Source: Brevibacillus humidisoli (lineage in GTDB: Bacteria; Bacillota; Bacilli; Brevibacillales; Brevibacillaceae). From it: 64,000 nt of DNA. The position numbers were made by a program, and so were the translations under genes. Below are positions 1 to 8,823 of this stretch, piece after piece. The notes beneath the pieces were generated by a model. The model was not told the origin of the DNA, did no database searches, and saw nothing but the letters and a program-made list of their open reading frames with translations. Where the stretch lies: contig NZ_CP087263.1 of the NCBI RefSeq assembly GCF_020923435.1, forward strand, positions 1,941,970-2,005,969, written 5' to 3'. Each line of letters starts with the position of its first letter. Position 1 is the first letter of the stretch.

Positions 1-756
1 CGTCGTTCCCCAGGCGGAGCGCGTAATCATCTCCGGTGCGAACGAAACGCCCATCCCTGCAGCCACCAATGACTGAACGGTTTGAATGTTGCTGCTCTCA
101 AAGACGATCCGCGGTTGAAAGCCAGCCTGCTCACAAAGCGAGAGGGAGATCTGGCGAAAGCCCTGCCCTTCCTTTAATAGGATAAACGGCTGAGTGGACA
201 ATTCAGCCAAATCAACTTCTGCCTGCTCGGCAAAAGGATGCGACGGCGGCAGCGCCAAGTATATCTCTTCCTGAATGGCCGACTCATATCGTATCGTCGG
301 CTCACTGATCGGCATCGTCAACAGACTGACGTCCAGTTTTCCGTTGACCAACAATTCTTCCAAGTGGCTGGAGGTCTCTTCGATCAACTGCAGTTCCACA
401 TTGGGAAACTGTCTGGTAAAAGAAGGAATCACCTGTGGCAGCACGTACGCTCCGGTAATCGGCAGACTGCCTACCAAGAGTCTACCTGCTTGGCCAGAGG
501 CGTACTCCCTCATCTCCCGTACCAGCCCTTCTGCCTGGTCCAGCAGCTTCTGCGCCACCTGAACAAACCGTTCCCCGGCGTCCGTCAAATCCACCTGCTG
601 CGGCAGACGATGAAACAAACGAGTACCCAGAGTTTTTTCCAGCTTGGCGATTTGCTGGCTGAGCGACGGCTGAGCCAGATGCAGCCGGGCCGCAGCCCTG
701 GAAAAACTTCTTTCCTGTGCGACTGCCAGAACATAACGGATTTGCCGCAGTTCCAT
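1..756 (-). CDS. LysR-family transcriptional regulator (C-terminus cut by window edge)
   Basis: The frame is open from an ATG at 756 to the left edge, giving 252 residues of a family usually about 300 long, so roughly the last 45 are missing. It begins [20 protein letters not shown] and continues with [20 protein letters not shown], the typical LysR winged helix-turn-helix in residues 1-60. The effector domain follows, including [20 protein letters not shown] near residue 220. LysR proteins are DNA-binding activators or repressors that respond to a small molecule. The gene diverges from leuCD with about 136 bp between the two starts, so control of leuCD, perhaps in response to a leucine-pathway intermediate, is a reasonable inference. 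The effector cannot be read from the sequence. Confidence 0.93.
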   Translation of the reverse strand, partial: MELRQIRYVLAVAQERSFSRAAARLHLAQPSLSQQIAKLEKTLGTRLFHRLPQQVDLTDAGERFVQVAQKLLDQAEGLVREMREYASGQAGRLLVGSLPITGAYVLPQVIPSFTRQFPNVELQLIEETSSHLEELLVNGKLDVSLLTMPISEPTIRYESAIQEEIYLALPPSHPFAEQAEVDLAELSTQPFILLKEGQGFRQISLSLCEQAGFQPRIVFESSNIQTVQSLVAAGMGVSFAPEMITRSAWGTT

Positions 757-892
757 CTCTCTCTCCCTTCCTATAACGATTTCCTATCACACGTATAATT
801 ATTATATCTTTGACCTATTTCTATTCTGTATGATACAACGATTACATAGGAGAAGCAACGTACTGCTTCCTTTTTGGAAAAGGGGGATATCC
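757..892 (+). promoter_or_regulatory. Divergent LysR/leuC control region with terminator-like hairpin
   Basis: This AT-rich gap separates the two divergent starts. A TATAAT lies at 794-799, and the palindromic stretch ATAATTAT just after it could be part of a LysR operator. A short hairpin, GAAGCA (852-857) with TGCTTC (864-869), is followed by a run of five T at 871-875, directly upstream of the leuC ribosome binding site. It looks like a small intrinsic terminator and could attenuate leuC. No convincing -35/-10 pair with standard spacing was found for leuC. Confidence 0.4.
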
Positions 893-2311
893 GTGAAACC
901 ACGTACCTTGTTTGAAAAGATCTGGGATCAACACGTCATCCACGAAGAGACAGGCAAACCAAGCCTGTTGTACATCGACCTGCACCTAGTCCACGAGGTG
1001 ACGTCACCACAAGCATTTGAAGGGCTGCGGTTAGCTCGACGAAAGGTGCGCCGTCCTGACTTGACGTTTGCCACGATGGACCACAACGTGCCGACCAAAG
1101 ACCGCTACAACATCACTGACCCCATCTCCCGCCAACAGATGGAGACACTGACCAAGAATTGTGCGGAATTCGGCATCCCGCTGGCTGACCTGTCCAGCCC
1201 GGATCAGGGGATCGTACACGTGATCGGACCGGAACTGGGACTCACTCATCCCGGGAAGACGATTGTTTGCGGCGACAGCCATACCTCGACGCATGGCGCA
1301 TTTGGCGCTCTGGCTTTTGGGATTGGCACCAGCGAAGTGGAACACGTCCTCGCCACCCAGTGTCTGCAACAGTCCAAACCGAAAACACTGGAAGTACATG
1401 TAAATGGACAACTTCCGCCTGGAGTGACTGCAAAAGATTTAATCTTGGCAATCATCGCCAAGTTCGGTACCGATTTTGCCACCGGCTACGTGATCGAATA
1501 CACTGGCGAAGCGATCAAGCAATTGACCATGGAAGAACGGATGACGGTCTGCAACATGTCGATTGAAGCAGGGGCGCGAGCCGGACTGATCGCACCCGAT
1601 GAGACCACATTTGCCTATCTAAAAGGGCGCCGCTACGCCCCACAAGGGGAAGATTTTGCAGCCGCTGTCGGAAAATGGAAGCAGTTGGTAACCGATCCTG
1701 GTGCCACTTATGACCACCGTGTCGAGATCAATGCCGCCGAAATCGCCCCGCAAGTAACCTGGGGTACCAGCCCTGGTATGGGAACAGACATTACGAGTGT
1801 CGTACCGGATCCTGCGTCGTTTGCTTCGGCTACACAGCGCAAGGCTGCTGCAGACGCCCTCGCATACATGGGACTTGCTCCAGGAACACCGATTAGTGAG
1901 ATCAAGATCGACCGCGTCTTTATCGGTTCCTGTACTAACGGCCGGATTGAGGACTTGCGCAAAGCCGCTGCGGTAGCAAAAGGACGCAAGGTGTCCGCTG
2001 ACGTGCACGCCATGGTGGTGCCGGGTTCGCAGGCGGTCAAAGAACTGGCTGAGCGGGAAGGTCTGGACAAGATCTTTGTGGAAGCAGGATTTGAATGGCG
2101 CGAGTCGGGCTGCTCGATGTGTCTGGCGATGAATCCAGACATCCTGAGCCCGGGTGAGCGCTGTGCCTCCACCTCCAACCGCAACTTTGAAGGACGTCAG
2201 GGACGCGGCGGGCGAACCCATCTGGTTAGCCCAGAGATGGCTGCAGCTGCGGCGATCGCCGGACATTTTGTCGATGTCCGCGAATGGCTCCGCGAAACAG
2301 CATCGGTCTAG
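893..2311 (+). CDS. leuC: 3-isopropylmalate dehydratase, large subunit
   Basis: With LeuD this enzyme isomerises 2-isopropylmalate to 3-isopropylmalate, the second step of leucine synthesis, using a 4Fe-4S cluster. The 472-residue product has the expected length. It carries the aconitase-family segments [32 protein letters not shown] and [13 protein letters not shown], which supply the cluster cysteines and substrate contacts. A longer ATG-initiated frame starts at 830, but the GTG at 893 is preceded by AAAAGGGGG at good spacing and gives the family N-terminus [16 protein letters not shown], so I chose it. leuD follows after 45 bp. The other leucine genes (leuA, leuB, ilv) are not in the window. 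Confidence 0.97.
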   Translation: MKPRTLFEKIWDQHVIHEETGKPSLLYIDLHLVHEVTSPQAFEGLRLARRKVRRPDLTFATMDHNVPTKDRYNITDPISRQQMETLTKNCAEFGIPLADLSSPDQGIVHVIGPELGLTHPGKTIVCGDSHTSTHGAFGALAFGIGTSEVEHVLATQCLQQSKPKTLEVHVNGQLPPGVTAKDLILAIIAKFGTDFATGYVIEYTGEAIKQLTMEERMTVCNMSIEAGARAGLIAPDETTFAYLKGRRYAPQGEDFAAAVGKWKQLVTDPGATYDHRVEINAAEIAPQVTWGTSPGMGTDITSVVPDPASFASATQRKAAADALAYMGLAPGTPISEIKIDRVFIGSCTNGRIEDLRKAAAVAKGRKVSADVHAMVVPGSQAVKELAEREGLDKIFVEAGFEWRESGCSMCLAMNPDILSPGERCASTSNRNFEGRQGRGGRTHLVSPEMAAAAAIAGHFVDVREWLRETASV

Positions 2312-2356
2312 TTAATACAGAAACGGAGAGGGACCACGTAGAGGAGGAATATGTGA

Positions 2357-2944
2357 ATGGAACCGTTTGTTACCCATAAAGGGATTGCAGCTCCGCTCGA
2401 TCGGGTTAACGTCGATACGGATGCGATTATCCCCAAACAGTTTTTGAAGCGCATCGAGCGTACCGGATTTGGCCAGTTTTTGTTTTATGAGTGGCGATTT
2501 ACCCCCGAGGGAGAGCCGATTGACTCCTTTTTGCTCAATCTCCCTCGTTACCAGGGAGCTTCCATATTGCTTGCCCGCAACAACTTTGGCTGCGGCTCTT
2601 CACGCGAACACGCGCCGTGGGCCCTGCTCGATTACGGTTTCCGTACGATTATCGCACCGTCATTTGCCGACATCTTCTACAACAACTGCTTTAAAAACGG
2701 CATTCTGCCGATCAAGCTGTCGGAAGAACAGGTAGACGAACTGTTCAAACGAGCCGAACAACAGGAGAACTATCAACTGACGATTGATCTCAAGGAGCAA
2801 GTTGTATTGGATGATCACGGTCTCTCCTACCCGTTCGAGGTGGACGAGTACCGCCGCTACTGCCTGCTCAATGGACTCGACGATATCGGGATTACCCTGC
2901 AATACGAGGACAAAATCGCAGCGTATGAAGCCAACCGCAGATAA
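2357..2944 (+). CDS. leuD: 3-isopropylmalate dehydratase, small subunit
   Basis: LeuD is the swivel-domain partner of LeuC. The product has 195 residues, normal for the family, starts [20 protein letters not shown] and contains the conserved [15 protein letters not shown] segment (about residues 76-90), which contacts substrate. The start ATG follows a strong GAGGAGGAA site. The gene is clearly cotranscribed with leuC, and a rho-independent terminator follows it directly. Confidence 0.97.
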   Translation: MEPFVTHKGIAAPLDRVNVDTDAIIPKQFLKRIERTGFGQFLFYEWRFTPEGEPIDSFLLNLPRYQGASILLARNNFGCGSSREHAPWALLDYGFRTIIAPSFADIFYNNCFKNGILPIKLSEEQVDELFKRAEQQENYQLTIDLKEQVVLDDHGLSYPFEVDEYRRYCLLNGLDDIGITLQYEDKIAAYEANRR

Positions 2945-2962
2945 TGCAACGAAAAAATAAAG

Positions 2963-3000
2963 GGGCAGCCAGCTTCGTGAAGAAGCATGGCTGCCTTTTT
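2963..3000 (+). terminator. Rho-independent terminator after leuCD
   Basis: GGCAGCCA (2964-2971) pairs with TGGCTGCC (2988-2995). The stem is extended inward by GCTTC/GAAGC around one bulged base and is followed by TTTTT. It lies 18 bp after the leuD stop codon. Confidence 0.9.
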
Positions 3001-3036
3001 ATGGTCGACAGGAGTTGGGAAGGCCGCCCGTCCTCG

Positions 3037-3204
3037 CTATTTGACCAACCAGCCAGGTAGGTTAAGCGGCGCCGTACGACTGCCGACAGTACGGGTAATT
3101 CGCTGCAAAGTCATCTCGGATAACGAGGGGGACAGTTTCCGCACAATCGTCTCATTTGGCTTCTTGTTCTTTATCTTCATGACAGTCTCATACAACAAAC
3201 CCAT
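3037..3204 (-). CDS. Small hypothetical protein (55 aa)
   Basis: A short open frame runs from ATG at 3204 to TAG at 3037. It starts MGLLYETVMKIKNKKPNE and ends APLNLPGWLVK. An AAGGTGAG ribosome binding site sits about six bases before the ATG. The product is basic, has no signal peptide or membrane segment, and is not recognised. It lies between the convergent ends of leuD and the acyl-CoA synthetase gene, in a gap with no other candidate. Function is unknown. The start signal is the main support, so a spurious frame remains possible. Confidence 0.45.
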   Translation of the reverse strand: MGLLYETVMKIKNKKPNETIVRKLSPSLSEMTLQRITRTVGSRTAPLNLPGWLVK

Positions 3205-3338
3205 GTATGCTCACCTTCACTTTCTATCATCCTTCACATCATCAGATTACCAGGAAAATGTAAACTTAATGCGTGATATTGATGAAAAAATTGTGAGCTT
3301 AACGTGGACGATTTGTGACTGGGGTTCAGCCTCGTCAT

Positions 3339-5000
3339 TTAAGCGGTCTCGCCGTTGGCTGCTGGTTGCAATCCCAAAAAGGAAATCGCCTGTTCGCGCA
3401 GTTTGTACTTCTGAATCTTGCCTGATGCCGTCATCGGATAGTCGCTGACAAACTGGATATAGTGCGGTATCTTGAAACGAGCAATCTTCCCCTCACAATA
3501 CTGCTTGACTTCTTCCTCGGTCAGCACTTCCCCTTCTTTTACCTTAATGCAGGCCAGCACTTGCTCTCCATACTTTTCATCCGGCACCCCAACCACTTGG
3601 ACGTCCAGAATCTTGGGATGGGAGTAGAGAAATTCTTCAATCTCTCTTGGGTAGATGTTTTCTCCTCCTCGGATAATCATGTCCTTTAATCGGCCGGTGA
3701 TACGAAAGTACCCTTCCTCATCCATCGTGGCCAAGTCCCCTGTATGCAACCATCCATCCGAGTCAATGGCCTTCATCGTCTGTTCAGGCATGTTGTAGTA
3801 GCCTTTCATCACCAGATAGCCGCGGGTGCACAGCTCACCCTGCACGCCTGGCTCCACTTCTTCACCTGTCGCTGGATCGACAATCTTCACTTCGACGCCG
3901 TCATGCGCGCGGCCAACAGTGGATACGCGTCGCTCAATGCTGTCCTCCGGTCTGGTCTGAGTGATAACCGGGGAGGATTCCGTCTGTCCGTAAGCAATCG
4001 TGATGTCTCGAATTCCCATCTGCTCCACCACTTTTTTCATTACTTCAATTGGGCAAGGAGAGCCGGCCATAATCCCGGTTCGCAGCGAAGTAAGATCGCG
4101 ATTGGGGAAGCTCGGATGATTCAGTTCCGCGATAAACATCGTCGGTACGCCATACAAAGCCGAACAGCGCTCCTCTTCCACAACCTGCAGGACTCTCTGG
4201 GGATCAAACGTAATCAACGGTACCATCGTGGCGCCGGTAGCGACACAAGCCAGTGTCCCCATCACACAACCAAAGCAGTGGAAAAACGGCACAGGAATAC
4301 AGACGCGATCTGTCTCTTCCAGACGCATACACTCGGCCACCTTGATCGCGTTGTTGACGATATTGACATGCGAGAGCATGACACCTTTCGGAAACCCGGT
4401 TGTCCCCGAGGTATATTGCATGTTGATCACATCATCTGGCTGCAGCGAGCGCTGACGGATGAGCAGTTCCTCATCACTCACCATTTCGGCCCGTCTGAGC
4501 AGATCTGACCACAGAAACATCCCTGGCTGACGCTCGCTGCCGATGTAGATGACGTTGCGCAGATTGGGCAAGCGTGCTGATTTCAACTGCCCAGGCTCAC
4601 AGTGCGCCAATTCGGGACAGATCTCCCGAATCATCTCCAGGTAGTCGGCACCCCGATAGGAGTCAATCAACATCAAGGTGGTCGATTCGGACTGACGCAG
4701 CAGGTACTCCAGCTCATGGACTCGATAGCTAGTATTGACAGTGACTAGCACAGCACCCATCTTGGCTGAAGCAAACTGGGCAGTCACCCACTCTGGAACG
4801 TTGGTCGCCCAGATAGCCATGTTCTCTCCTTTCTCAATCCCTAGAGAGATCAGTCCTTTTGCCACCTGATTGCAGATCTGTTGAAACTGGGCATAACTGT
4901 AACGCAGGTCACATTCCTTGTACACGACAGCTTCCCGCTCCGGGATCCGGGCGGCTGTCTCGTCGAGCAGGTCACCAATCGTAATCGTACGGATCGTCAC
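3339..5000 (-). CDS. AMP-forming acyl-CoA synthetase, YngI/ACSF2-like
   Basis: A member of the adenylate-forming family that activates a carboxylic acid, probably a medium-chain or branched fatty acid, to its CoA thioester. The product has 553 residues. It has the phosphate-binding motif YTSGTTGFPKG near residue 200, the adenylation motifs YGQTESSPV and GWLHTGDLATMDEEGYFRI, and the C-terminal GGENIYPREIEEF and SGKIQKYKLRE segments with the catalytic lysine. An ATG at 5027 lies in frame, but the GTG at 5000 has AGAGGTGAG seven bases upstream, and the shorter length matches B. subtilis YngI. Substrate is not evident from sequence. The gene stands alone on its strand. Confidence 0.9.
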   Translation of the reverse strand: MTIRTITIGDLLDETAARIPEREAVVYKECDLRYSYAQFQQICNQVAKGLISLGIEKGENMAIWATNVPEWVTAQFASAKMGAVLVTVNTSYRVHELEYLLRQSESTTLMLIDSYRGADYLEMIREICPELAHCEPGQLKSARLPNLRNVIYIGSERQPGMFLWSDLLRRAEMVSDEELLIRQRSLQPDDVINMQYTSGTTGFPKGVMLSHVNIVNNAIKVAECMRLEETDRVCIPVPFFHCFGCVMGTLACVATGATMVPLITFDPQRVLQVVEEERCSALYGVPTMFIAELNHPSFPNRDLTSLRTGIMAGSPCPIEVMKKVVEQMGIRDITIAYGQTESSPVITQTRPEDSIERRVSTVGRAHDGVEVKIVDPATGEEVEPGVQGELCTRGYLVMKGYYNMPEQTMKAIDSDGWLHTGDLATMDEEGYFRITGRLKDMIIRGGENIYPREIEEFLYSHPKILDVQVVGVPDEKYGEQVLACIKVKEGEVLTEEEVKQYCEGKIARFKIPHYIQFVSDYPMTASGKIQKYKLREQAISFLGLQPAANGETA

Positions 5001-5099
5001 GCTTGCGCTCACCTCTTGTTTCATCATTCATATGATTCAGATTATTCTTGGGAAATGGGTTCGCTAAAGCGTTTTCATTTTCCTGCTTTTTATAGGAAA

Positions 5100-5125
5100 C
5101 AAAAAGCGTCCCTGTTCGGAACGCT
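5100..5125 (-). terminator. Rho-independent terminator after the 5141-5614 gene
   Basis: On the minus strand AGCGT (5125-5121) pairs with ACGCT (5109-5105), extended by weaker pairs, and is followed by a T run. It lies 16 bp after the stop of the gene at 5141. Confidence 0.65.
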
Positions 5126-5140
5126 GTATGGTGTCGCATG

Positions 5141-5614
5141 TTACTCTACGTTGATGATCTTGATCGCCTCAACCTTATACGGGAGGTGGTTGCTGTAATT
5201 CAGTTCTACGCGGATCTCATGCTCTCCTTTTGGAAGCTGTTTGATTTTGAATTCCGGTTCGTAGAGCATCTGCCAAAACCTGCCGTCCAAGTATAGGTGA
5301 GCATGCCCCTCTCCATGCACCGGATCAGCACTTTCCGTACTGTCTTCCCTCACAAACCGGAAGTTTTCCGTCAGCATCTTTACGTATGCCTCGTCGCCTT
5401 CCAACGTGACATCGAGGCTCAGCTCCGGTTTGGGGGAACCGTACAACTCGTTGTTGGCAGATGCGGGGACGGCCTCACTGCCTAGGCCCTGCAGATCGGA
5501 TTGGGAGCTGTCCAGCGAATTGCTGAACAGCAGCACGAGCCCGGCGATCAATACCAACAGGAAAACGGCAGCGCCAATCACTACATTGCGTATGCTGATC
5601 ACAATCACTCTCAT
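5141..5614 (-). CDS. Membrane-anchored extracytoplasmic protein of unknown function
   Basis: The product has 157 residues. One hydrophobic segment near residues 10-30 (VVIGAAVFLLVLIAGLVLLF) is followed by a polar linker and an exported domain. That domain contains HGEGHAHLYLDGRFWQMLYE and ends in a beta-rich stretch, KGEHEIRVELNYSNHLPYKV. The HGEGHAHLYLDG pattern looks like small immunoglobulin-like or cupredoxin-like envelope domains, and the clustered histidines might bind a metal, but I do not recognise a named family. The start ATG has AAGGGAGAG seven bases upstream. It follows yajQ after 79 bp, and a terminator follows it. Confidence 0.75.
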   Translation of the reverse strand: MRVIVISIRNVVIGAAVFLLVLIAGLVLLFSNSLDSSQSDLQGLGSEAVPASANNELYGSPKPELSLDVTLEGDEAYVKMLTENFRFVREDSTESADPVHGEGHAHLYLDGRFWQMLYEPEFKIKQLPKGEHEIRVELNYSNHLPYKVEAIKIINVE

Positions 5615-5693
5615 CTTTCGACTCTCCCTTACATACCTATTTGTACATGCTTACGCAGGAAGAGCGAAAGATAGAAGCACTTGTTAGGACTGG

Positions 5694-6185
5694 TTATCGG
5701 TAGTTGATAAACTGTACATCGATCGGCAAATCGGCCTGTTTGATGGCCGTAATCACCTGTTGCAGATCATCCTTGTTTTTGCCGGTTACACGGAGCTGAT
5801 CATCTTGGATCTGAGACTTTACCTTTAAGCCAGTCTCCTTGATCAGGGCATTGATCTTCTTGGCATTTTCCTTGTCAATCCCCTGAACCAGCTTCACCCT
5901 TTGGCGTACGGTACCGCCTGCTGCGGGCTCGATTTTGCCGTACTCCAGATTTTTAATGGAGACGTCTCGTTTAATCAGTTTGCCAAGCAAGACGTCTTTC
6001 AGCTGTGCCAGTTTGTACTCATCGTCAGAGAGAAGTACGATTTCTTCTTTTTCCAGACTGATCGAACTTTTGCTGCCTTTGAAATCAAAGCGGTTCTCGA
6101 TTTCCTTGGTAGCAGTGTGAATGGCGTTGGTCACTTCCGCCAAATCCACCTTGGATACAATATCAAACGAACTTTCCTTACTCAT
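5694..6185 (-). CDS. yajQ: YajQ-family nucleotide-binding protein
   Basis: YajQ proteins are small two-domain cytoplasmic proteins. Family members bind nucleotides or RNA, and some bind cyclic di-GMP. The 163-residue product begins [20 protein letters not shown] and includes [19 protein letters not shown], both typical, and ends in [13 protein letters not shown] longer frame reaches 6203, but the ATG at 6185 gives the family N-terminus and follows a GAGGTG-type site. The gene lies 57 bp after the DUF350 gene with no obvious terminator between, so it may be read from the same transcript. Confidence 0.93.
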   Translation of the reverse strand: MSKESSFDIVSKVDLAEVTNAIHTATKEIENRFDFKGSKSSISLEKEEIVLLSDDEYKLAQLKDVLLGKLIKRDVSIKNLEYGKIEPAAGGTVRQRVKLVQGIDKENAKKINALIKETGLKVKSQIQDDQLRVTGKNKDDLQQVITAIKQADLPIDVQFINYR

Positions 6186-6242
6186 CACACACCTCGTTCC
6201 CAACGGCTGACCGTCTGTTTCCTTCTATTTTACGTGAATCTT

Positions 6243-6641
6243 TTACCAAATCAAGCTAGGGCTGATGACATTGGAGACGGCAATCGCAAATACAGCAAAC
6301 AGCAGCGCCGGCTCAATCTCACCTGCTTCAATCAACCGGGAGAACCGCTGCTTGTAAAAAACTTTGGCGGCAATCCACTCTACCAGCAGAAACAAGACGA
6401 TCTGCCAGAGAACAGCGACGGCTCCAAACAATAGAAAGTCGGGGATGCTGACACTGTTGGCAATCGCTGAATACAAGTTGTTGGAGATGGCGTATATCTG
6501 ACCGCCAAAAACGATCACGGAAGCCCGGTTTTTCTGTTTAATCAATCGCCATTCATTGTGCGGAGTAACAAGCGGGATCAGAAAGATGCTGACAACCAAC
6601 AGAATAAAGCCTACAAACGAATACAGCAAAAACGCTGCCAT
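6243..6641 (-). CDS. DUF350 integral membrane protein (YjfL-like)
   Basis: The product has 132 residues and about four predicted membrane helices: FLLYSFVGFILLVVSIFLIP, a helix around residues 40-60, FLLFGAVAVLWQIVLFLLVE and ALLFAVFAIAVSNVIS. The pattern matches the DUF350 family, which includes E. coli YjfL. In many bacteria DUF350 genes lie beside glutathionylspermidine-synthase-like ATP-grasp genes, as here, with 45 bp between. The biochemical role is not established. It is the last clear member of the four-gene operon starting at 8784. Confidence 0.85.
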   Translation of the reverse strand: MAAFLLYSFVGFILLVVSIFLIPLVTPHNEWRLIKQKNRASVIVFGGQIYAISNNLYSAIANSVSIPDFLLFGAVAVLWQIVLFLLVEWIAAKVFYKQRFSRLIEAGEIEPALLFAVFAIAVSNVISPSLIW

Positions 6642-6686
6642 GCAAAACTCCTCCTCTTCATCATCTCAAACAAAAATAGAAATACG

Positions 6687-7943
6687 TTATCGCTCCATCG
6701 CGGCAGGGGTGAAATAGGCCAGGTTGCCGGTGATTTTGCCACCTACACGCGGAAGCAAACCGGCGAAGCGGCCGCCGATACAAAAAGAGCCCAGCAGCAA
6801 ATGACCGGCAAAATCGCCTTCTTCGGTCGACAGCACCACATCCGGCAATTCTACCCGCTGTTGATACAGCATAGGTTGATCCCAGTACGCTTGCTCCCTG
6901 TCCCGCTCCTCTACTTCTCCTACTGCCGAATAGAGGGTAACTGCGCCCCCTTCCCGGCCAAAAAACGGTTTAGACACATAAGCGATCCCGGAACGCAGAA
7001 AAGAATCTGGCTCAAATGCGCTAGGTAGAAAATGTTGGCGGATAAACTGACGTTCGGTATCGTCAAATAGCGGGTGGCGCAATTGGGCCAACTCCCAGAT
7101 CAGTGCCTGCATCCCTTTTGATTGCGGAATCAGTGCTTGCGGAGGGGAAATGGCTGCTACTTTTTGTTCGGCAATCAAATGAATCAGATATTCACCTGTC
7201 GCAAACCCTGTCTCATCCTGATCGTACGGCAGGTGCTCCCACGGGTACAAGCGATACCAGATGGAGATCTTCTCGTCCAGTGCGTACAACCCGTCTGCCT
7301 CGACCCGCAGCTGTTCGAGAGGAACAAAGCTGCCTAGGTTGCCGGCCTGTGCTCGCGTGTATTCGACCGTACCGCGATCTTCCACGTGCTCTCCGGCGGC
7401 ACTATAGACCAACGGACCGGTAAAACCTCTCTGACGGTAGTACGCACACAGAGCTTGGATCGCTTTGCGAATCGCTTCGTTCATCGCGGACGAAGGGTTA
7501 GCATAGGTTGAAAAGCGACGGATAACCGCTTCCGACACATAGGCCGTTTCAACGACTCCGGTCGGGGTATCGGCATTGTATTCGAGGATCTGTACGCCGT
7601 TCTCTGAGATACTCAGATCGAAGCGGGTGATCCCATCGTACGGCACATGTTCCCGCACAATCTCACACAAGGCTGGAGATATTCCCAACTGATGCACCAG
7701 ATACTCATCCGGTACTTCTTGCTGAGTAAATCGGACCGCTTTTCGTATTAATCGATATGCCTCTTCCGTGACTTCGGCGATCTGCTGCACACGCTGGCGT
7801 GAGAGCAACGTGAATGCCGGGACGAGATACTCCTTTCCATACATGCGATCCCAACTGCACCAGTCGCGTGTGGGTCCAAACACCTCGTCGTGGGAAAGAC
7901 CGATCGGGACCAGTTTAACCCCCGAAACTACGTGATCCGCCAC
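6687..7943 (-). CDS. Glutathionylspermidine synthase-like ATP-grasp ligase (YgiC/YjfC-like)
   Basis: Proteins of this family carry the ATP-grasp C-N ligase domain of glutathionylspermidine synthase but lack its amidase domain, and are predicted to join an amine to a peptide or other carboxylate. The 418-residue product has ENGVQILEYNADTPTGVVET, the WYRLYPWEHL segment, the nucleotide-binding stretch AYVSKPFFGREGGAV and the C-terminal LLGSFCIGGRFAGLLPR. The longest frame starts at GTG 7970, but AAGGGGG stands eight bases before the GTG at 7943, which I prefer. The gene overlaps the upstream lipoprotein gene by 29 bp, so translation is probably coupled. The true substrate is unknown. Confidence 0.88.
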   Translation of the reverse strand: MADHVVSGVKLVPIGLSHDEVFGPTRDWCSWDRMYGKEYLVPAFTLLSRQRVQQIAEVTEEAYRLIRKAVRFTQQEVPDEYLVHQLGISPALCEIVREHVPYDGITRFDLSISENGVQILEYNADTPTGVVETAYVSEAVIRRFSTYANPSSAMNEAIRKAIQALCAYYRQRGFTGPLVYSAAGEHVEDRGTVEYTRAQAGNLGSFVPLEQLRVEADGLYALDEKISIWYRLYPWEHLPYDQDETGFATGEYLIHLIAEQKVAAISPPQALIPQSKGMQALIWELAQLRHPLFDDTERQFIRQHFLPSAFEPDSFLRSGIAYVSKPFFGREGGAVTLYSAVGEVEERDREQAYWDQPMLYQQRVELPDVVLSTEEGDFAGHLLLGSFCIGGRFAGLLPRVGGKITGNLAYFTPAAMER

Positions 7944-8322
7944 TGCCAATGCCCCCTTTGGAGGAGACACTTCTGCTCACTTGCGATTTATAGAAACTAG
8001 ATGAAGCCGATACCTTCTGCGATTTGTTCTTGTAGCCTTTTTTTACGTAAAAACTACTGTCCTCATCATCGCAATCGTACTCCAGTCCGTTTGTTTCCAC
8101 CTCCCATTGGCATTCATCGTAAGTCGTCAACTCTGGTTCATCCTCGGCGCAGCCAGCCAGTGCAGCCGTCAAAGAAATCACACCAGTGACAGCCAATGCC
8201 TTCCGGTGAAAGGGAACCTTGCTTATGCTGGATTGCAGCTTTTGCTCCGATGCCGTTGTTTCTGCGGAAAGTTGGTTACACTGTTTTGCAAAAGTTTGGT
8301 TGACCCATTCCTTCCATTCCAT
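7915..8322 (-). CDS. YgiB/YjfM-like small lipoprotein
   Basis: The product has 135 residues. About 40 polar residues precede a hydrophobic stretch ending in LTAALAGC, a lipobox-like motif. An acidic segment (CAEDEPELTTYDECQWEVET) and a Ser/Gly-rich tail ending GGIGSGGSRSFGG follow. A delayed lipobox and a Gly/Ser-rich C-terminus are hallmarks of E. coli YgiB and YjfM (DUF1190), which are encoded beside YgiC and YjfC, so this is the likely counterpart. Four cysteines follow the hydrophobic stretch. The ATG at 8322 has GGAGTGA at correct spacing. The exposed tail is a plausible substrate of the neighbouring ligase, which is inference only. Confidence 0.75.
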   Translation of the reverse strand: MEWKEWVNQTFAKQCNQLSAETTASEQKLQSSISKVPFHRKALAVTGVISLTAALAGCAEDEPELTTYDECQWEVETNGLEYDCDDEDSSFYVKKGYKNKSQKVSASSSFYKSQVSRSVSSKGGIGSGGSRSFGG

Positions 8323-8352
8323 GTTGTTCACTCCTTTCTTCACGTAATTCCA

Positions 8353-8784
8353 TCACTCCGGTTCGACAAAAATTAGGACAACGCCTCTGTCCTCATCGAG
8401 AATCGTGTAATTCAGCCGATAATCTCGTCCAACCAGTACCGTATAGTGATCAAGCAGTCGTGTCACCAGCTGGGCAAACCCCTGAAAGCTCTGCGTCGTC
8501 ACCAAACGAGAGGTGCCGCTGGAGACATCGTAGTACTCGATGGTGTAGCCATACGCACGAACCGTTTGCTGCGGCAGCAAGCTGCGATGTTTTTCCGACG
8601 GCTCCAGATAAACCACTTCCGTCTCTTCCCAGGCGTTTGAGGTATGTTCATAGAGTACGCCCTCAAACATACTTGCGTCTACCAGTTTGCGGACAAGCAG
8701 TTCCTCAAGGGATACTTCTGCCGTGCGAATGACCGGTGACTCCTCCACTTGTCGGCGATCTAGCTGTTTGTATTGTAGCAGCAT
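8353..8784 (-). CDS. Hypothetical protein, first gene of the YgiB/YgiC/DUF350-like operon
   Basis: The product has 143 residues, is soluble and acidic, and lacks a signal peptide or membrane segment. It starts MLLQYKQLDRRQVEESPVIR and ends YTILDEDRGVVLIFVEPE, with an alternating pattern suggesting a mainly beta fold. I do not recognise a family. The ATG is preceded by GGAGAGGAGGGG. It lies 30 bp upstream of the YgiB-like gene and is the first gene after an ECF-type promoter, so it probably acts with the ligase and membrane protein that follow. Confidence 0.75.
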   Translation of the reverse strand: MLLQYKQLDRRQVEESPVIRTAEVSLEELLVRKLVDASMFEGVLYEHTSNAWEETEVVYLEPSEKHRSLLPQQTVRAYGYTIEYYDVSSGTSRLVTTQSFQGFAQLVTRLLDHYTVLVGRDYRLNYTILDEDRGVVLIFVEPE

Positions 8785-8823
8785 CCGTTCCCCTCCTCTC
8801 CACCGACATACACGTTACCATTC

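Noticed and set aside
482-790. A 102-residue minus-strand open frame at the left end
   Set aside because: It runs in another frame over the LysR gene, which shows the full family N-terminus.
238-798. A 186-residue plus-strand frame
   Set aside because: It is the antisense shadow of LysR, with low-complexity Gln/Arg composition and no ribosome binding site.
830-892. Longer leuC from ATG 830
   Set aside because: It adds residues not seen in the family, and the GTG at 893 has the strong ribosome binding site.
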